DNA of 19,976 bases from assembly GCA_964497475.1 (NCBI GenBank), contig CAZCDM010000024.1, forward strand, positions 1 to 19,976, read 5' to 3'. The position numbers and the translations under genes are program-made. The notes beneath the pieces were generated by a model. The model was given only the letters and a program-made list of their open reading frames with translations. It was not told the origin of the DNA and did no database searches. Shown here piece after piece: positions 1 to 5,548 of the stretch; within the stretch, counting starts at the first letter, position 1; each line of letters opens with the position of its first letter. This DNA is from CAZCDM01 sp964497475. Lineage in GTDB: Bacteria; Planctomycetota; Phycisphaerae; SM23-33.

Positions 1-3
1 GGC

Positions 4-417
4 TCATATTCCGCCGTTTTTTGCGATGCCGCCAGGGAGCGAAAAGACCAGCGATGCCGAATTTGAATTTTTCAAGGTGCCCATAAAGATCGAGCCGATG
101 CCGACAGGGAACAGCAGCCCCCAGTCGGTCTCATCGGGATTGGTCAGCAGTCCGTGGAGACTGAGTGCAATGGCTCCGCCGCCGAAGAGCAGAAACAGCA
201 GCCCGAAGAAAATGGCGCCGAAGGTGGGGCGGTATTGCAGGCGGTTGGGATTGACCAGAACCAGCCGGTGGGTGCGGAAGTTGGCACCGCCACTGGCCTG
301 GGGGGGGCACTCGACCTTCTGCACCAGCGGGTCGGCGATCTCGGGGATGCGGTCCAGCTCGCTCTGCCGGGCGGCCCGGGCGGCTTCCAGAAGATTGCGA
401 ATGAATTTCTGGAACAT
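4..417 (-). CDS. Small two-helix membrane protein of unknown function
   Basis: This is a 137-residue protein that I do not recognise. The N-terminal ~60 residues are charged and probably cytoplasmic. Two hydrophobic segments follow at about residues 69-94 (FGAIFFGLLFLLFGGGAIAL) and 101-117, then a short Gly/Ser/Asn-rich tail. The ATG at 417 was chosen because a GGAAGG Shine-Dalgarno lies 6 nt upstream; the frame stays open to a TTG at 441, but that has no such site. The stop (TGA) is at 4-6, so the gene is complete. It is the last gene of the leftward block, about 215 nt after dapA, and the gap holds two copies of a hairpin repeat, so cotranscription with dapA is uncertain. No catalytic motif is visible. 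Confidence 0.6.
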   Translation of the reverse strand: MFQKFIRNLLEAARAARQSELDRIPEIADPLVQKVECPPQASGGANFRTHRLVLVNPNRLQYRPTFGAIFFGLLFLLFGGGAIALSLHGLLTNPDETDWGLLFPVGIGSIFMGTLKNSNSASLVFSLPGGIAKNGGI

Positions 418-492
418 AGCTCGCCTTCCCAATGGGTTCAACGCAAGAACTGGTTGTACGGCATCTCTCGGCCGCCGCTCATACGCCGGCGC

Positions 493-514
493 TGGCGGGA
501 CAGGAGCCCCGCCA
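493..514. repeat. 22-nt hairpin repeat, copy 1
   Basis: The sequence TGGCGGGACAGGAGCCCCGC plus CA has perfect 7-bp inverted arms (TGGCGGG/CCCGCCA) around an 8-nt loop. A second copy lies at 574-595. It sits in the dapA to membrane-protein gap and could act as a stem-loop terminator or mRNA stabiliser, or be a dispersed intergenic repeat. No T-tract follows on either strand. Confidence 0.7.
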
Positions 515-573
515 GCCCAATCGCAAGAATCGGTTTTGTGGAGCAGCTCGGCTGAGGGTGCAATCAGCGCCTC

Positions 574-595
574 TGGCGGGACAGGAGCCCCACCA
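574..595. repeat. 22-nt hairpin repeat, copy 2
   Basis: It is identical to the copy at 493-514 except for one G-to-A change in the right arm (CCCACCA). That change keeps a G-U pair if the minus strand is not the one transcribed, so the stem is largely preserved. The two copies start 81 nt apart, in the same orientation. This copy lies 37 nt downstream of the dapA stop codon. Confidence 0.7.
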
Positions 596-631
596 TGCGA
601 ATGACGGCGCGGCTATGTGCAGCACGCGGGC

Positions 632-1525
632 TTATCCGACCAGTTCGACGCCGGCGGTGGTGAGCATTTCGCGCAGCGGGGCGCGGAACGACTCGGCCAG
701 CGGGGCCAGTGGCAGGCGGACTTCGTCGCTGCAGAGGCCGGCCATCTGCATGGCTGCCTTGACGGGGATGGGGTTGGTCTCCATCGAGAGCATGCCCTTG
801 AACAGCGGGAAGAGCGTCAGGTGCTGGGTGCAGGCGTCGTGGAGGTTCTGGGCTTCGATGAGGTCGCAGAGCGTGCGGACCTCGGCCGGCAGGATGTTGG
901 CTACGACGCTGATGACGCCCGTGCCGCCGACGCTGGCGATGGGCAGGGTGAGGGAGTCGTCGCCGGAGAGGATGGTGATGTCGCACAGGCTGGCGATGGC
1001 CGAGGCCATGTCCAGCTTGCCGGTGGCTTCCTTGACGGCCACGACGAGTTCGATCTCTTCGTAGATCTGCGCGATGGTCTCGGCGGCGAGTTCCACGCCC
1101 GTTCGGCCGGGGATGTTGTAGAGGACGATGGGCAGGTCGGCCTCGGCGATGGCGCGGGTGTGCTCGACCATGCCTCGCTGGGGGGGCTTGTTGTAGTAGG
1201 GGTTGACGATGAGGCAGGCGTCGGCGCCGGCGGACTTGGCGTGGTGGGTGAGGCGGACGGCCTCGGCGGTGGAGTTGCTGCCCGTGCCTGCAATGACGGG
1301 AACGCGGCCGTTGACTGCATCGACGGTGAACTCGATGACCTTGTCGTGCTCGTCGTAATCGAGGGTGGGGCTCTCGCCGGTCGTGCCGCACGGGACAATG
1401 CCCTGCGTGCCACCGTCGATCTGGAATTCGATGAGGCGACCCAGGGCGTCGTAATCGACCTGGCCGTCGGTGAAGGGGGTGACGATGGCGACCATCGAAC
1501 CGTGCAGTTGCATTCGTTCAGTCAT
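632..1525 (-). CDS. dapA: 4-hydroxy-tetrahydrodipicolinate synthase
   Basis: DapA condenses pyruvate with aspartate semialdehyde, the first committed step to diaminopimelate and lysine, in the cytoplasm. The protein has 297 residues, the usual length for this TIM-barrel family. Visible signatures are GTTGESPTL at 47-55, the NPYYNKPPQ stretch at 108-116, YNIPGRTG at 136-143 (Y136 proton relay, R141 binding the semialdehyde carboxylate) and the Schiff-base lysine K165 in VVAVKEATG. All catalytic residues appear present. The ATG at 1525 has an AGGAAA ribosome site about 9 nt upstream. The gene lies 104 nt after pdxJ with its own promoter-like sequence in the gap, so it can be expressed separately from araB-pdxJ. 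The paralogous N-acetylneuraminate lyase family is a less likely alternative because the GTTGESPTL and YNIPGRTG signatures fit DapA best. Confidence 0.95.
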   Translation of the reverse strand: MTERMQLHGSMVAIVTPFTDGQVDYDALGRLIEFQIDGGTQGIVPCGTTGESPTLDYDEHDKVIEFTVDAVNGRVPVIAGTGSNSTAEAVRLTHHAKSAGADACLIVNPYYNKPPQRGMVEHTRAIAEADLPIVLYNIPGRTGVELAAETIAQIYEEIELVVAVKEATGKLDMASAIASLCDITILSGDDSLTLPIASVGGTGVISVVANILPAEVRTLCDLIEAQNLHDACTQHLTLFPLFKGMLSMETNPIPVKAAMQMAGLCSDEVRLPLAPLAESFRAPLREMLTTAGVELVG

Positions 1526-1565
1526 GGATTGGCTTTCCTGGCTGTGGGGAGGGTTGGTTGCGGCG

Positions 1566-1594
1566 ATTACAATCGTTTTTCGCCCGTCTGTAAA
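1566..1594 (-). promoter_or_regulatory. Sigma70-type promoter of dapA
   Basis: On the minus strand a TTTACA -35 (1594-1589) and a TGTAAT -10 (1571-1566) are separated by exactly 17 nt, each matching consensus at five of six positions. The start point would fall near 1559, giving a leader of about 35 nt before the dapA ATG. A short GCCC/GGGC inverted repeat (1582-1598) overlaps the -35. Confidence 0.6.
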
Positions 1595-1629
1595 GGGCTA
1601 TCTGCGGCTCGGGCGGCGGGTGGTGGCGA

Positions 1630-2367
1630 TCAGGCGATGAGAGCTTTCATTTCGGCGACGGCCTGACGCAGGCCGACGAAGACGGCGCGGGCGATGATGG
1701 TATGGCCGATGTTGAACTCGCCGAAGCCTTCCATCGCGGCGACGGGTGCGACGTTGGTATAGGTCAGGCCGTGTCCGGCGTGGACTTCGAGCCCGGCCTG
1801 GCGACCGGCGGCGAGGCCGGTGGCGATGGCGTCGAGGGCTTCGGCGATGGCGGGCTGGTTGGGCAGGGAGCCGTCGGGGGGCGTGCAGGCATTGGCATAG
1901 GAGCCGGTATGGATTTCGATGGCGCGGCAGTGGGCGTGGGCGGCTGCTTCGATCTGGGCTGGCACGGGGGCGATAAAGGCGCTGACGATCGTGCCGCGGG
2001 ATTGCAGACGGGCGGTCACTTCGGCGAGGCGGTCGGCGTGGGCGATGGCATCGAGGCCGCCCTCGGTAGTGATCTCCTGGCGGTTCTCGGGTACGAGGGT
2101 GGCTTGCTGGGGCGCGAGAGTTTCGGCGATGGCGACGATTTCCTCATCGAGCGACATCTCGAGGTTGAGCTTGACGTGGCAGGTCTGGCCGAGCAGCTCG
2201 ACGTCGCGGTCCTGGATGTGGCGGCGATCTTTGCGGAGGTGAACGGTGATGCAGTCGGCTCCGCCGAGCTCGGCCTGGGCGGCGGCCCAGACGGGGTCGG
2301 GCTCGATGGTCCGCCGGGCCTGGCGGATGGTGGCGACGTGATCGATATTAACGCCCAGTCCGGGCAT
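1630..2367 (-). CDS. pdxJ: Pyridoxine 5'-phosphate synthase
   Basis: PdxJ closes the pyridine ring from 1-deoxyxylulose 5-phosphate and 3-amino-2-oxopropyl phosphate, the last step of the DXP-dependent PLP pathway. At 245 residues it has family length. Recognisable segments run in order: GVNIDHVATIRQARR at 5-19, ITVHLRKDRRHIQDRDV from residue 40, NLEMSLDEE around 68-76, VPENRQEITTEGGLD, EIHTGSYA, VHAGHGLTYTNV and FNIGHTIIARAVFVGL near the C-terminus. One oddity is a lysine at position 46, where the familiar HLREDRRH motif has glutamate. The ATG at 2367 has an AAGGAA site 7 nt upstream. It begins 15 nt after the araB stop, so the two are very likely cotranscribed, although their pathways are unrelated apart from pentose-phosphate-derived carbon. 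Confidence 0.96.
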   Translation of the reverse strand: MPGLGVNIDHVATIRQARRTIEPDPVWAAAQAELGGADCITVHLRKDRRHIQDRDVELLGQTCHVKLNLEMSLDEEIVAIAETLAPQQATLVPENRQEITTEGGLDAIAHADRLAEVTARLQSRGTIVSAFIAPVPAQIEAAAHAHCRAIEIHTGSYANACTPPDGSLPNQPAIAEALDAIATGLAAGRQAGLEVHAGHGLTYTNVAPVAAMEGFGEFNIGHTIIARAVFVGLRQAVAEMKALIA

Positions 2368-2382
2368 GGCGGGTTCCTTTCG

Positions 2383-4065
2383 TTAGGAGGCGGTCTGGCG
2401 GACCTCGTCGCGTATGGCGAGGAGGTCTTTCATGACGTTGTGGCAGTTTCCCTTCCAGCTGGTCGTGCCGAAGGCGTCGTGGAGTTGCTTGTAGAGACGC
2501 CCGAGGCGGTGGTAGACGCGGGCGGCGGCCGGGTCGGGCTGATAGGTTTTTTTGCGGACCGAGGTCATGGCCTGCTGGGCGTCGGCGATGGATTCGTACT
2601 CGCCGGCGACGGTGGCCGCTGCAATGGCGGCGCCCAAGGCTGACGCTTGTGACGAGCGGGCGACCTGCATGGGGCGGTTGAGGACGTCTGCATAGATTTG
2701 CAGCAGCAGGGGGTTGTGCTCGGCCACCCCGCCGCAGGCGACGAGTTCTTCGATCTGGATGTTATACTGTTCGAGCCGGTTGATGATGGTGGCAGCCCCG
2801 AAGGCGGTCGACTCGATCCACGCACGGTAGAGTTCGGCTGGCGTGGTCCAGAGGGTCTGGCCGATCATCAGGCCTGTCAGGCAGGGGTCGACAAGGACGG
2901 TGCGGTTGCCGTTATGCCAGTCCAGCCCGAGCAGGCCCGACGCGCCGGCGGGGATTTTGGCCGCCTGTTTGATGAGGTCGTCCTGCGGGTCGTTTTTCGC
3001 ACCGGCCGGCGGGGCGAGCTGGGCGAACCACTGGAAGATATCACCGATGGCGGCCTGACCGGCCTCGAGACCGATGAGCCCCGGTACGATGCCGCCCGGC
3101 ACGATGCCGCACAGCCCCGGGATGTCCGGCAGGTGGCGGTGCGAGGGCACGACGATCATGTCGGCCCCATTCGTGCCGAGGATTTTGACCATACGCCCCG
3201 GGCGAATGCCCGAACCGACCGCGCCGAGATGGCCGTCCAGGGCGCCGGTGGCAACCGGGAGGCCTTCCGGCAGGCCGGTGGTTTTAGCCCACTGGTCGGT
3301 GAGTTTGCCGACGGGCTGGTCGATGGTCTGCGCGGTGCGCGGCAGTCGCTGGCGGAGGTCGGCCAGTTTGGCGTCGAGTCGCAGCAGGAATTTTTCGTCC
3401 GGGTAGCCGCCCCAGGAGTTGTTGAACAGCCCCTTATGGCCGGCGGCGCAGATATTTACGCGGAGGATTTCCGGAGTGGCCGAGCCGGTGAGGATGGCGG
3501 GCACCCAGTCGGACAGCTCGGCCCAGGTGTACGCGGCGTCGAAGGTTTTCGGATCGTGTCGCAGGCAGTGGAGGATTTTGCTCCAGAACCATTCGCTGGA
3601 ATAGATGCCCCCGCACTTGGAGAGATACTGCGGGCGCATCTTGCGGGCGAGGTCGGTGATTTCGTTGGCCTCGGCGATGGCGGTGTGGTCTTTCCACAGT
3701 CGGGCCATGGCTGAGAGGTCTTCGCCGAAGGGGGCGTGCATGGCCAGGGGATGGCCCGTGCGGTCCAGCGGCAGGGGGGTGCTGCCTGTGGTGCAGACGC
3801 CCAGGCCGACGACGTGGTCCGGGCGGAAGGTTTTATTGCTGCGTTTGGCTGCCCCGAGGGCCCGCTTGATGGTGACCTCGGCGCCTTTGATGTAGTCGGC
3901 CGGGTGCTGCCGGGCCAGGCGGGTATCGTCGGAGAGCACAATGCCCTCCGTGCCATGCTCGTAGGTCCAGGTGGCGGTGGCAATTTCCTTGCCAGTGGAG
4001 GTATTGGCGATCACGGCGCGGACGCAGTGTGTGCCGTAGTCCAGGCCGATGGTATAGCGGGGCAT
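2383..4065 (-). CDS. araB: L-ribulokinase (FGGY carbohydrate kinase)
   Basis: This 560-residue protein fits ribulokinases (about 560-570) rather than the shorter glycerol or xylulose kinases. The N-terminal actin-like ATPase fold starts with IGLDYGTHCVRAV (6-18). AraB-type segments follow: RLWKDHTA (122-129), GIYSSEWFWSKIL (153-165), SDWVPAILTG (185-194) and AGHKGLFNNSWGG (208-220). The likely catalytic base is D277 in GALDGHLGAVGSG. The C-terminal lobe has ACGGVAEHNPLLLQIYADV (443-461) and SSQASALGAA. The phosphate-binding loop reads GTNGADM (297-303) where E. coli AraB has GTSTCDI. It would phosphorylate L-ribulose, or possibly another ribulose, for entry into the pentose phosphate pathway. 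No araA or araD is in the window, so the exact substrate is unproven. The ATG at 4065 has AAAGG about 10 nt upstream. Confidence 0.9.
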   Translation of the reverse strand: MPRYTIGLDYGTHCVRAVIANTSTGKEIATATWTYEHGTEGIVLSDDTRLARQHPADYIKGAEVTIKRALGAAKRSNKTFRPDHVVGLGVCTTGSTPLPLDRTGHPLAMHAPFGEDLSAMARLWKDHTAIAEANEITDLARKMRPQYLSKCGGIYSSEWFWSKILHCLRHDPKTFDAAYTWAELSDWVPAILTGSATPEILRVNICAAGHKGLFNNSWGGYPDEKFLLRLDAKLADLRQRLPRTAQTIDQPVGKLTDQWAKTTGLPEGLPVATGALDGHLGAVGSGIRPGRMVKILGTNGADMIVVPSHRHLPDIPGLCGIVPGGIVPGLIGLEAGQAAIGDIFQWFAQLAPPAGAKNDPQDDLIKQAAKIPAGASGLLGLDWHNGNRTVLVDPCLTGLMIGQTLWTTPAELYRAWIESTAFGAATIINRLEQYNIQIEELVACGGVAEHNPLLLQIYADVLNRPMQVARSSQASALGAAIAAATVAGEYESIADAQQAMTSVRKKTYQPDPAAARVYHRLGRLYKQLHDAFGTTSWKGNCHNVMKDLLAIRDEVRQTAS

Positions 4066-4085
4066 GGAGGTGTACCTTTCGGATC

Positions 4086-4104
4086 GGTCGATTCCCAGTC
4101 GACC
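4086..4104. promoter_or_regulatory. Operator-like inverted repeat at the araB start point
   Basis: GGTCGA and TCGACC form a perfect 6-bp inverted repeat around 7 nt. It overlaps the start point predicted from the araB promoter (about 4103) and lies 21 nt before the ATG. Position and symmetry suit a repressor site for a sugar-kinase operon; the regulator is not in the window. Confidence 0.4.
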
Positions 4105-4109
4105 CTACG

Positions 4110-4138
4110 AGCATAATTCCTCGGGCGGGGGTTGTAAA
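4110..4138 (-). promoter_or_regulatory. Sigma70-type promoter of araB-pdxJ
   Basis: TTTACA (4138-4133) and TATGCT (4115-4110) are 17 nt apart on the minus strand, matching consensus at five and four of six positions. The -35 hexamer is the same as the one before dapA. The promoter lies about 20 nt past the second of two terminators, which would insulate araB from transcription arriving from the right. Confidence 0.55.
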
Positions 4139-4158
4139 GGTCTGGCCCGGCGTGGCGC

Positions 4159-4191
4159 AAAAAAGAAGCGTCCGACCCGCAGGCCGGACGC
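4159..4191 (-). terminator. Intrinsic terminator, distal of a tandem pair
   Basis: On the minus strand a 7-bp G+C-rich stem (GCGTCCG/CGGACGC, 4191-4168, 10-nt loop) is followed at once by TTCTTTTTT. This is a textbook Rho-independent terminator for leftward transcription. No protein-coding gene ends nearby, so it points to a non-coding or small-peptide transcript. Confidence 0.8.
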
Positions 4192-4200
4192 GATCAGCGC

Positions 4201-4248
4201 AAAAAAATGGGCGACAATGGGGCTTGCTCATGGCCTCATTAATCGCCC
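4201..4248 (-). terminator. Intrinsic terminator, proximal of a tandem pair
   Basis: Read leftwards, GGGCGA (4248-4243) pairs with TCGCCC (4214-4209). Inside, AATGAGGC pairs with GCCCCATT (one G-U) around a loop of about 8-9 nt. A single A and then seven Ts follow (4207-4201). The long two-part stem and T-tract make this a strong terminator, 9 nt before the second one. Confidence 0.85.
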
Positions 4249-4324
4249 TTCGCCTTGACAGAAGTCCCTCTCCAGGGTGGTTGCCTTGTAACGCGAAGTC
4301 CGGAGGAGGAGAAAACCGGATCTG

Positions 4325-4350
4325 ACCTATGGGCGCTCAACTCCATAAGT
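4325..4350 (-). other. Conserved-loop hairpin 2 in the candidate RNA
   Basis: On the minus strand ACTTATGG pairs with CCATAGGT (8 bp, one U-G) around the 10-nt loop AGTTGAGCGC. The loop differs at one position from that of the hairpin at 4439-4458. The stem ends differ between the two in a compensating way. Confidence 0.6.
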
Positions 4351-4438
4351 TTTCGCTAAGTAAAGCAGCCGATACTTCCATCGAATGAATCTCATGACAC
4401 TTGCGATCAAAAGGAGAGAAAATCGCATTTGCGTATGG

Positions 4439-4458
4439 GGTGGGCGCTCATCTCCACC
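4439..4458 (-). other. Conserved-loop hairpin 1 in the candidate RNA
   Basis: On the minus strand GGTGG pairs with CCACC around the loop AGATGAGCGC. Compared over 20 nt with the hairpin at 4325-4350, four of the five differences fall in two base pairs, where both partners changed (G-C to T-A and G-C to A-T). The loop contains the self-complementary GCGC, which could allow loop-loop contact. Confidence 0.6.
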
Positions 4459-4491
4459 GCGTCGCGTGCCATATCGAGATCCACAAGAAGG

Positions 4492-4635
4492 CTAGCACAT
4501 ATCTGTGCTCTCGTCGTGGGGGTGTCTCGCCGGTAGGGAGGACGATTCACCCAGGCTCCTCGACATAACTCCCGTTTGAACGGGAAAGGTTATTAACATT
4601 TCAATTCGCTTATCCGCCTTCGCGGTTTGCTTCAT
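4492..4635 (-). CDS. Possible 47-residue small ORF at the 5' end of the RNA
   Basis: The frame opens with MKQTAKADKRIEML and ends ...STDMC before a TAG at 4494-4492. Its ATG (4635) is about 11 nt from the start point predicted for the sigma54 promoter, with only a weak GAAG as ribosome site. The first 14 residues are lysine- and arginine-rich; there is no hydrophobic segment or cysteine motif. It overlaps the stable hairpin at 4565-4593, which would be unusual for a well-translated peptide. It could be a leader or small regulatory peptide, or a chance frame inside an RNA gene. Confidence 0.25.
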   Translation of the reverse strand: MKQTAKADKRIEMLITFPVQTGVMSRSLGESSSLPARHPHDESTDMC

Positions 4636-4657
4636 TTTTAACTTCGCTAGGTAAGTC

Positions 4658-4673
4658 GCAACCTACGTGCCAA
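4658..4673 (-). promoter_or_regulatory. Sigma54 (-24/-12) promoter of the candidate RNA
   Basis: The minus strand reads TTGGCACGTAGGTTGC. The sigma54 core TGGCACG-N4-TTGC is complete; the departures from the extended consensus are T for the purine after CACG and G after TTGC. The GG and GC doublets have canonical spacing. Transcription would start near 4646 and run into the tandem terminators. Confidence 0.65.
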
Positions 4674-4794
4674 AGCGATTGAAGAGATAAACTTTTTGTG
4701 TCAGTTTTTATAAAGCGATATTTGCCAAGCACTTGCGGCCAAATATGTTTTGTATGCGACTCACATGGACGCATTTTCGGCACGGCGGTAGGGG

Positions 4795-4863
4795 TGTAGC
4801 ATTGATGCATCGTGTTGCACGAGGTGTAGCAGAGTGTCGCAGAATGCGACAGTTGGTGCGACA
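4795..4863. promoter_or_regulatory. Array of seven TGTNGCA-like half-sites (cluster A)
   Basis: Plus-strand sites are TGTAGCA 4795, TGATGCA 4803, TGTTGCA 4813, TGTAGCA 4825 and TGTCGCA 4835, followed by inverted TGCGACA at 4845 and 4857. The last five start 12, 10, 10 and 12 nt apart, close to a helical turn. TGTCGCA-GAA-TGCGACA (4835-4851) is a perfect inverted repeat. The array lies 150-220 bp upstream of the sigma54 start at about 4646, the distance expected for enhancer-binding protein sites. Another partial site (TGCGACT) is at 4755. Confidence 0.55.
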
Positions 4864-4915
4864 GTGCTCCCGTTGGGAAGAGAAGGAATCCACCCCATTG
4901 ATGCTTCCGATTCCT

Positions 4916-4931
4916 GCCGGGATTTCCCGGC
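4916..4931 (-). terminator. Stem-loop after the receiver-like gene
   Basis: GCCGGG and CCCGGC form a 6-bp stem with an AAAT loop on the minus strand, 32 nt past the stop codon of the receiver-like gene. There is no T-tract, so it may be a weak terminator or an mRNA 3' end stabiliser. Confidence 0.35.
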
Positions 4932-4963
4932 CCGAGGATCATGGAAATGACCAGCCCGGCCCG

Positions 4964-5383
4964 CTACGCGGTATGCCGGCGGGCGCAGCGGCTTTGCAGA
5001 GCACCGTCAACGATGGCGTGGAGGTCGTCTTCCGTGGGATCGACGAAGAACATCGCGCCGTGCGATCGGGCTGTTATCTCTGCCTGGGCGGTTGTGGAAC
5101 AGACGGCGCAGAGGCTCTGGGGCCAGTGGCGCCGAATCCATTTCAGGCCTTGCTGGAGGGGCTTATCTCGGCCCGTCCGCAGGAGAACCAGGTCGGCGGA
5201 CTGACGGGGAAGATTGGCTGCGAGCTGGCGAATGGAATCGAAGGCGAGCAGGCGTACATCGCCCCTCTCGGCCAGAGACGCTTCTATCGATCGAAGTTCA
5301 TCGGCCGACATGCCGACGACAACGACCTGAATATGGTCAGCCGGACCATAATGGTCCGAACCGGGTAGGCTCCACGGTCTCAT
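4964..5383 (-). CDS. Degenerate receiver-domain-like protein
   Basis: The 139-residue product is mostly a single domain with the alternating strand-helix layout of CheY-like receivers: strand IQVVVVG (18-24), a helix after DEL, strand ADLVLLRTG (63-71), strand SLCAVCSTT and strand GAMFFVDPTE, then a final helix. The phosphorylation site is lost: the residue where receivers have Asp at the end of strand 3 is R69. The N-terminal acidic pair is replaced by GMSADE, and the strand-5 Lys-Pro reads Asp-Pro. It should therefore not be phosphorylated like a normal response regulator, and probably acts by protein contacts. There is no output domain. The ATG at 5383 has GAGG 8 nt upstream. A sigma54 promoter lies about 80-90 bp before the start codon. 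The family assignment rests on pattern only. Confidence 0.6.
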   Translation of the reverse strand: MRPWSLPGSDHYGPADHIQVVVVGMSADELRSIEASLAERGDVRLLAFDSIRQLAANLPRQSADLVLLRTGRDKPLQQGLKWIRRHWPQSLCAVCSTTAQAEITARSHGAMFFVDPTEDDLHAIVDGALQSRCARRHTA

Positions 5384-5395
5384 ATGTAAATCCTC

Positions 5396-5435
5396 AAAAA
5401 AACCTACGAACTCACCGGGTCAATCCCGGCTGAGT
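5396..5435 (-). promoter_or_regulatory. Leader hairpin with downstream U-tract, possible attenuator
   Basis: On the minus strand ACTCA-C-CCGGG type arms (5435-5410) give a 10-bp stem with one bulged base and a 5-nt loop. After 7 nt comes a run of seven Ts (5402-5396), directly before the GAGG ribosome site. It lies between the predicted sigma54 start point and the receiver-like ATG. The gap between stem and T-run is longer than in a standard terminator, so control of translation is an equal possibility. Confidence 0.4.
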
Positions 5436-5459
5436 CTCCCTCGCAGGCAGTAAACTTCA

Positions 5460-5476
5460 TGCAATCTTCGTGCCAA
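5460..5476 (-). promoter_or_regulatory. Sigma54 (-24/-12) promoter of the receiver-like gene
   Basis: The minus strand reads TTGGCACGAAGATTGCA, matching the extended consensus YTGGCACGRNNNTTGCW at every defined position. The start point would be near 5449, giving a leader of about 65 nt. A palindrome and half-site cluster lie about 100-165 bp upstream. Confidence 0.75.
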
Positions 5477-5548
5477 GGCAGGCGGCGAGGCCTTATCTTG
5501 CCGTAATAGCTTTATTTGCAAGTAATAATGTTTTATTTTTTGGTCTCA

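Larger units (their letters stand above)
4201..4646 (-). ncRNA. Candidate sigma54-driven structured RNA of about 440 nt
   Basis: The right limit is the start point predicted from the sigma54 element at 4658-4673; the left limit is the tandem terminator. The interval is clearly lower in G+C than its neighbours and has no ORF of normal size. It is rich in stems: 4565-4593 (ATAAC/GTTAT enclosing CCCGT/ACGGG), 4439-4458, 4325-4350 and the terminators. The hairpins at 4439-4458 and 4325-4350 share nearly the same 10-nt loop on different stems. I found no tmRNA, RNase P, SRP or 6S signature. Very short ORFs exist on the same strand (4492-4635, 47 codons; 4239-4346, 35 codons), so a messenger for small peptides remains possible. 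Boundaries are inferred, not seen. Confidence 0.5.

Noticed and set aside
4201..4646. tmRNA, RNase P RNA, SRP RNA or group II intron
   Set aside because: No tRNA-like T-loop and acceptor end, no GAGGAAAGTCC-type P4 region, no SRP domain IV and no intron domain V or reverse transcriptase could be found on either strand.
4795..4863. CRISPR array
   Set aside because: The repeats are only 7 bp, change orientation and are spaced by 1-5 nt, and no cas genes are present. They fit protein-binding sites.
4610..4942. A 110-codon minus-strand ORF (SHSATLCYTSCNTMHQCYT...)
   Set aside because: The odd Cys/His/Thr-rich text is simply the translated TGTNGCA array, and the frame crosses the sigma54 element.
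4733..5368. A 211-codon plus-strand ORF
   Set aside because: It runs antisense through the half-site array and the receiver-like gene. It has no ribosome site and no recognisable motif.
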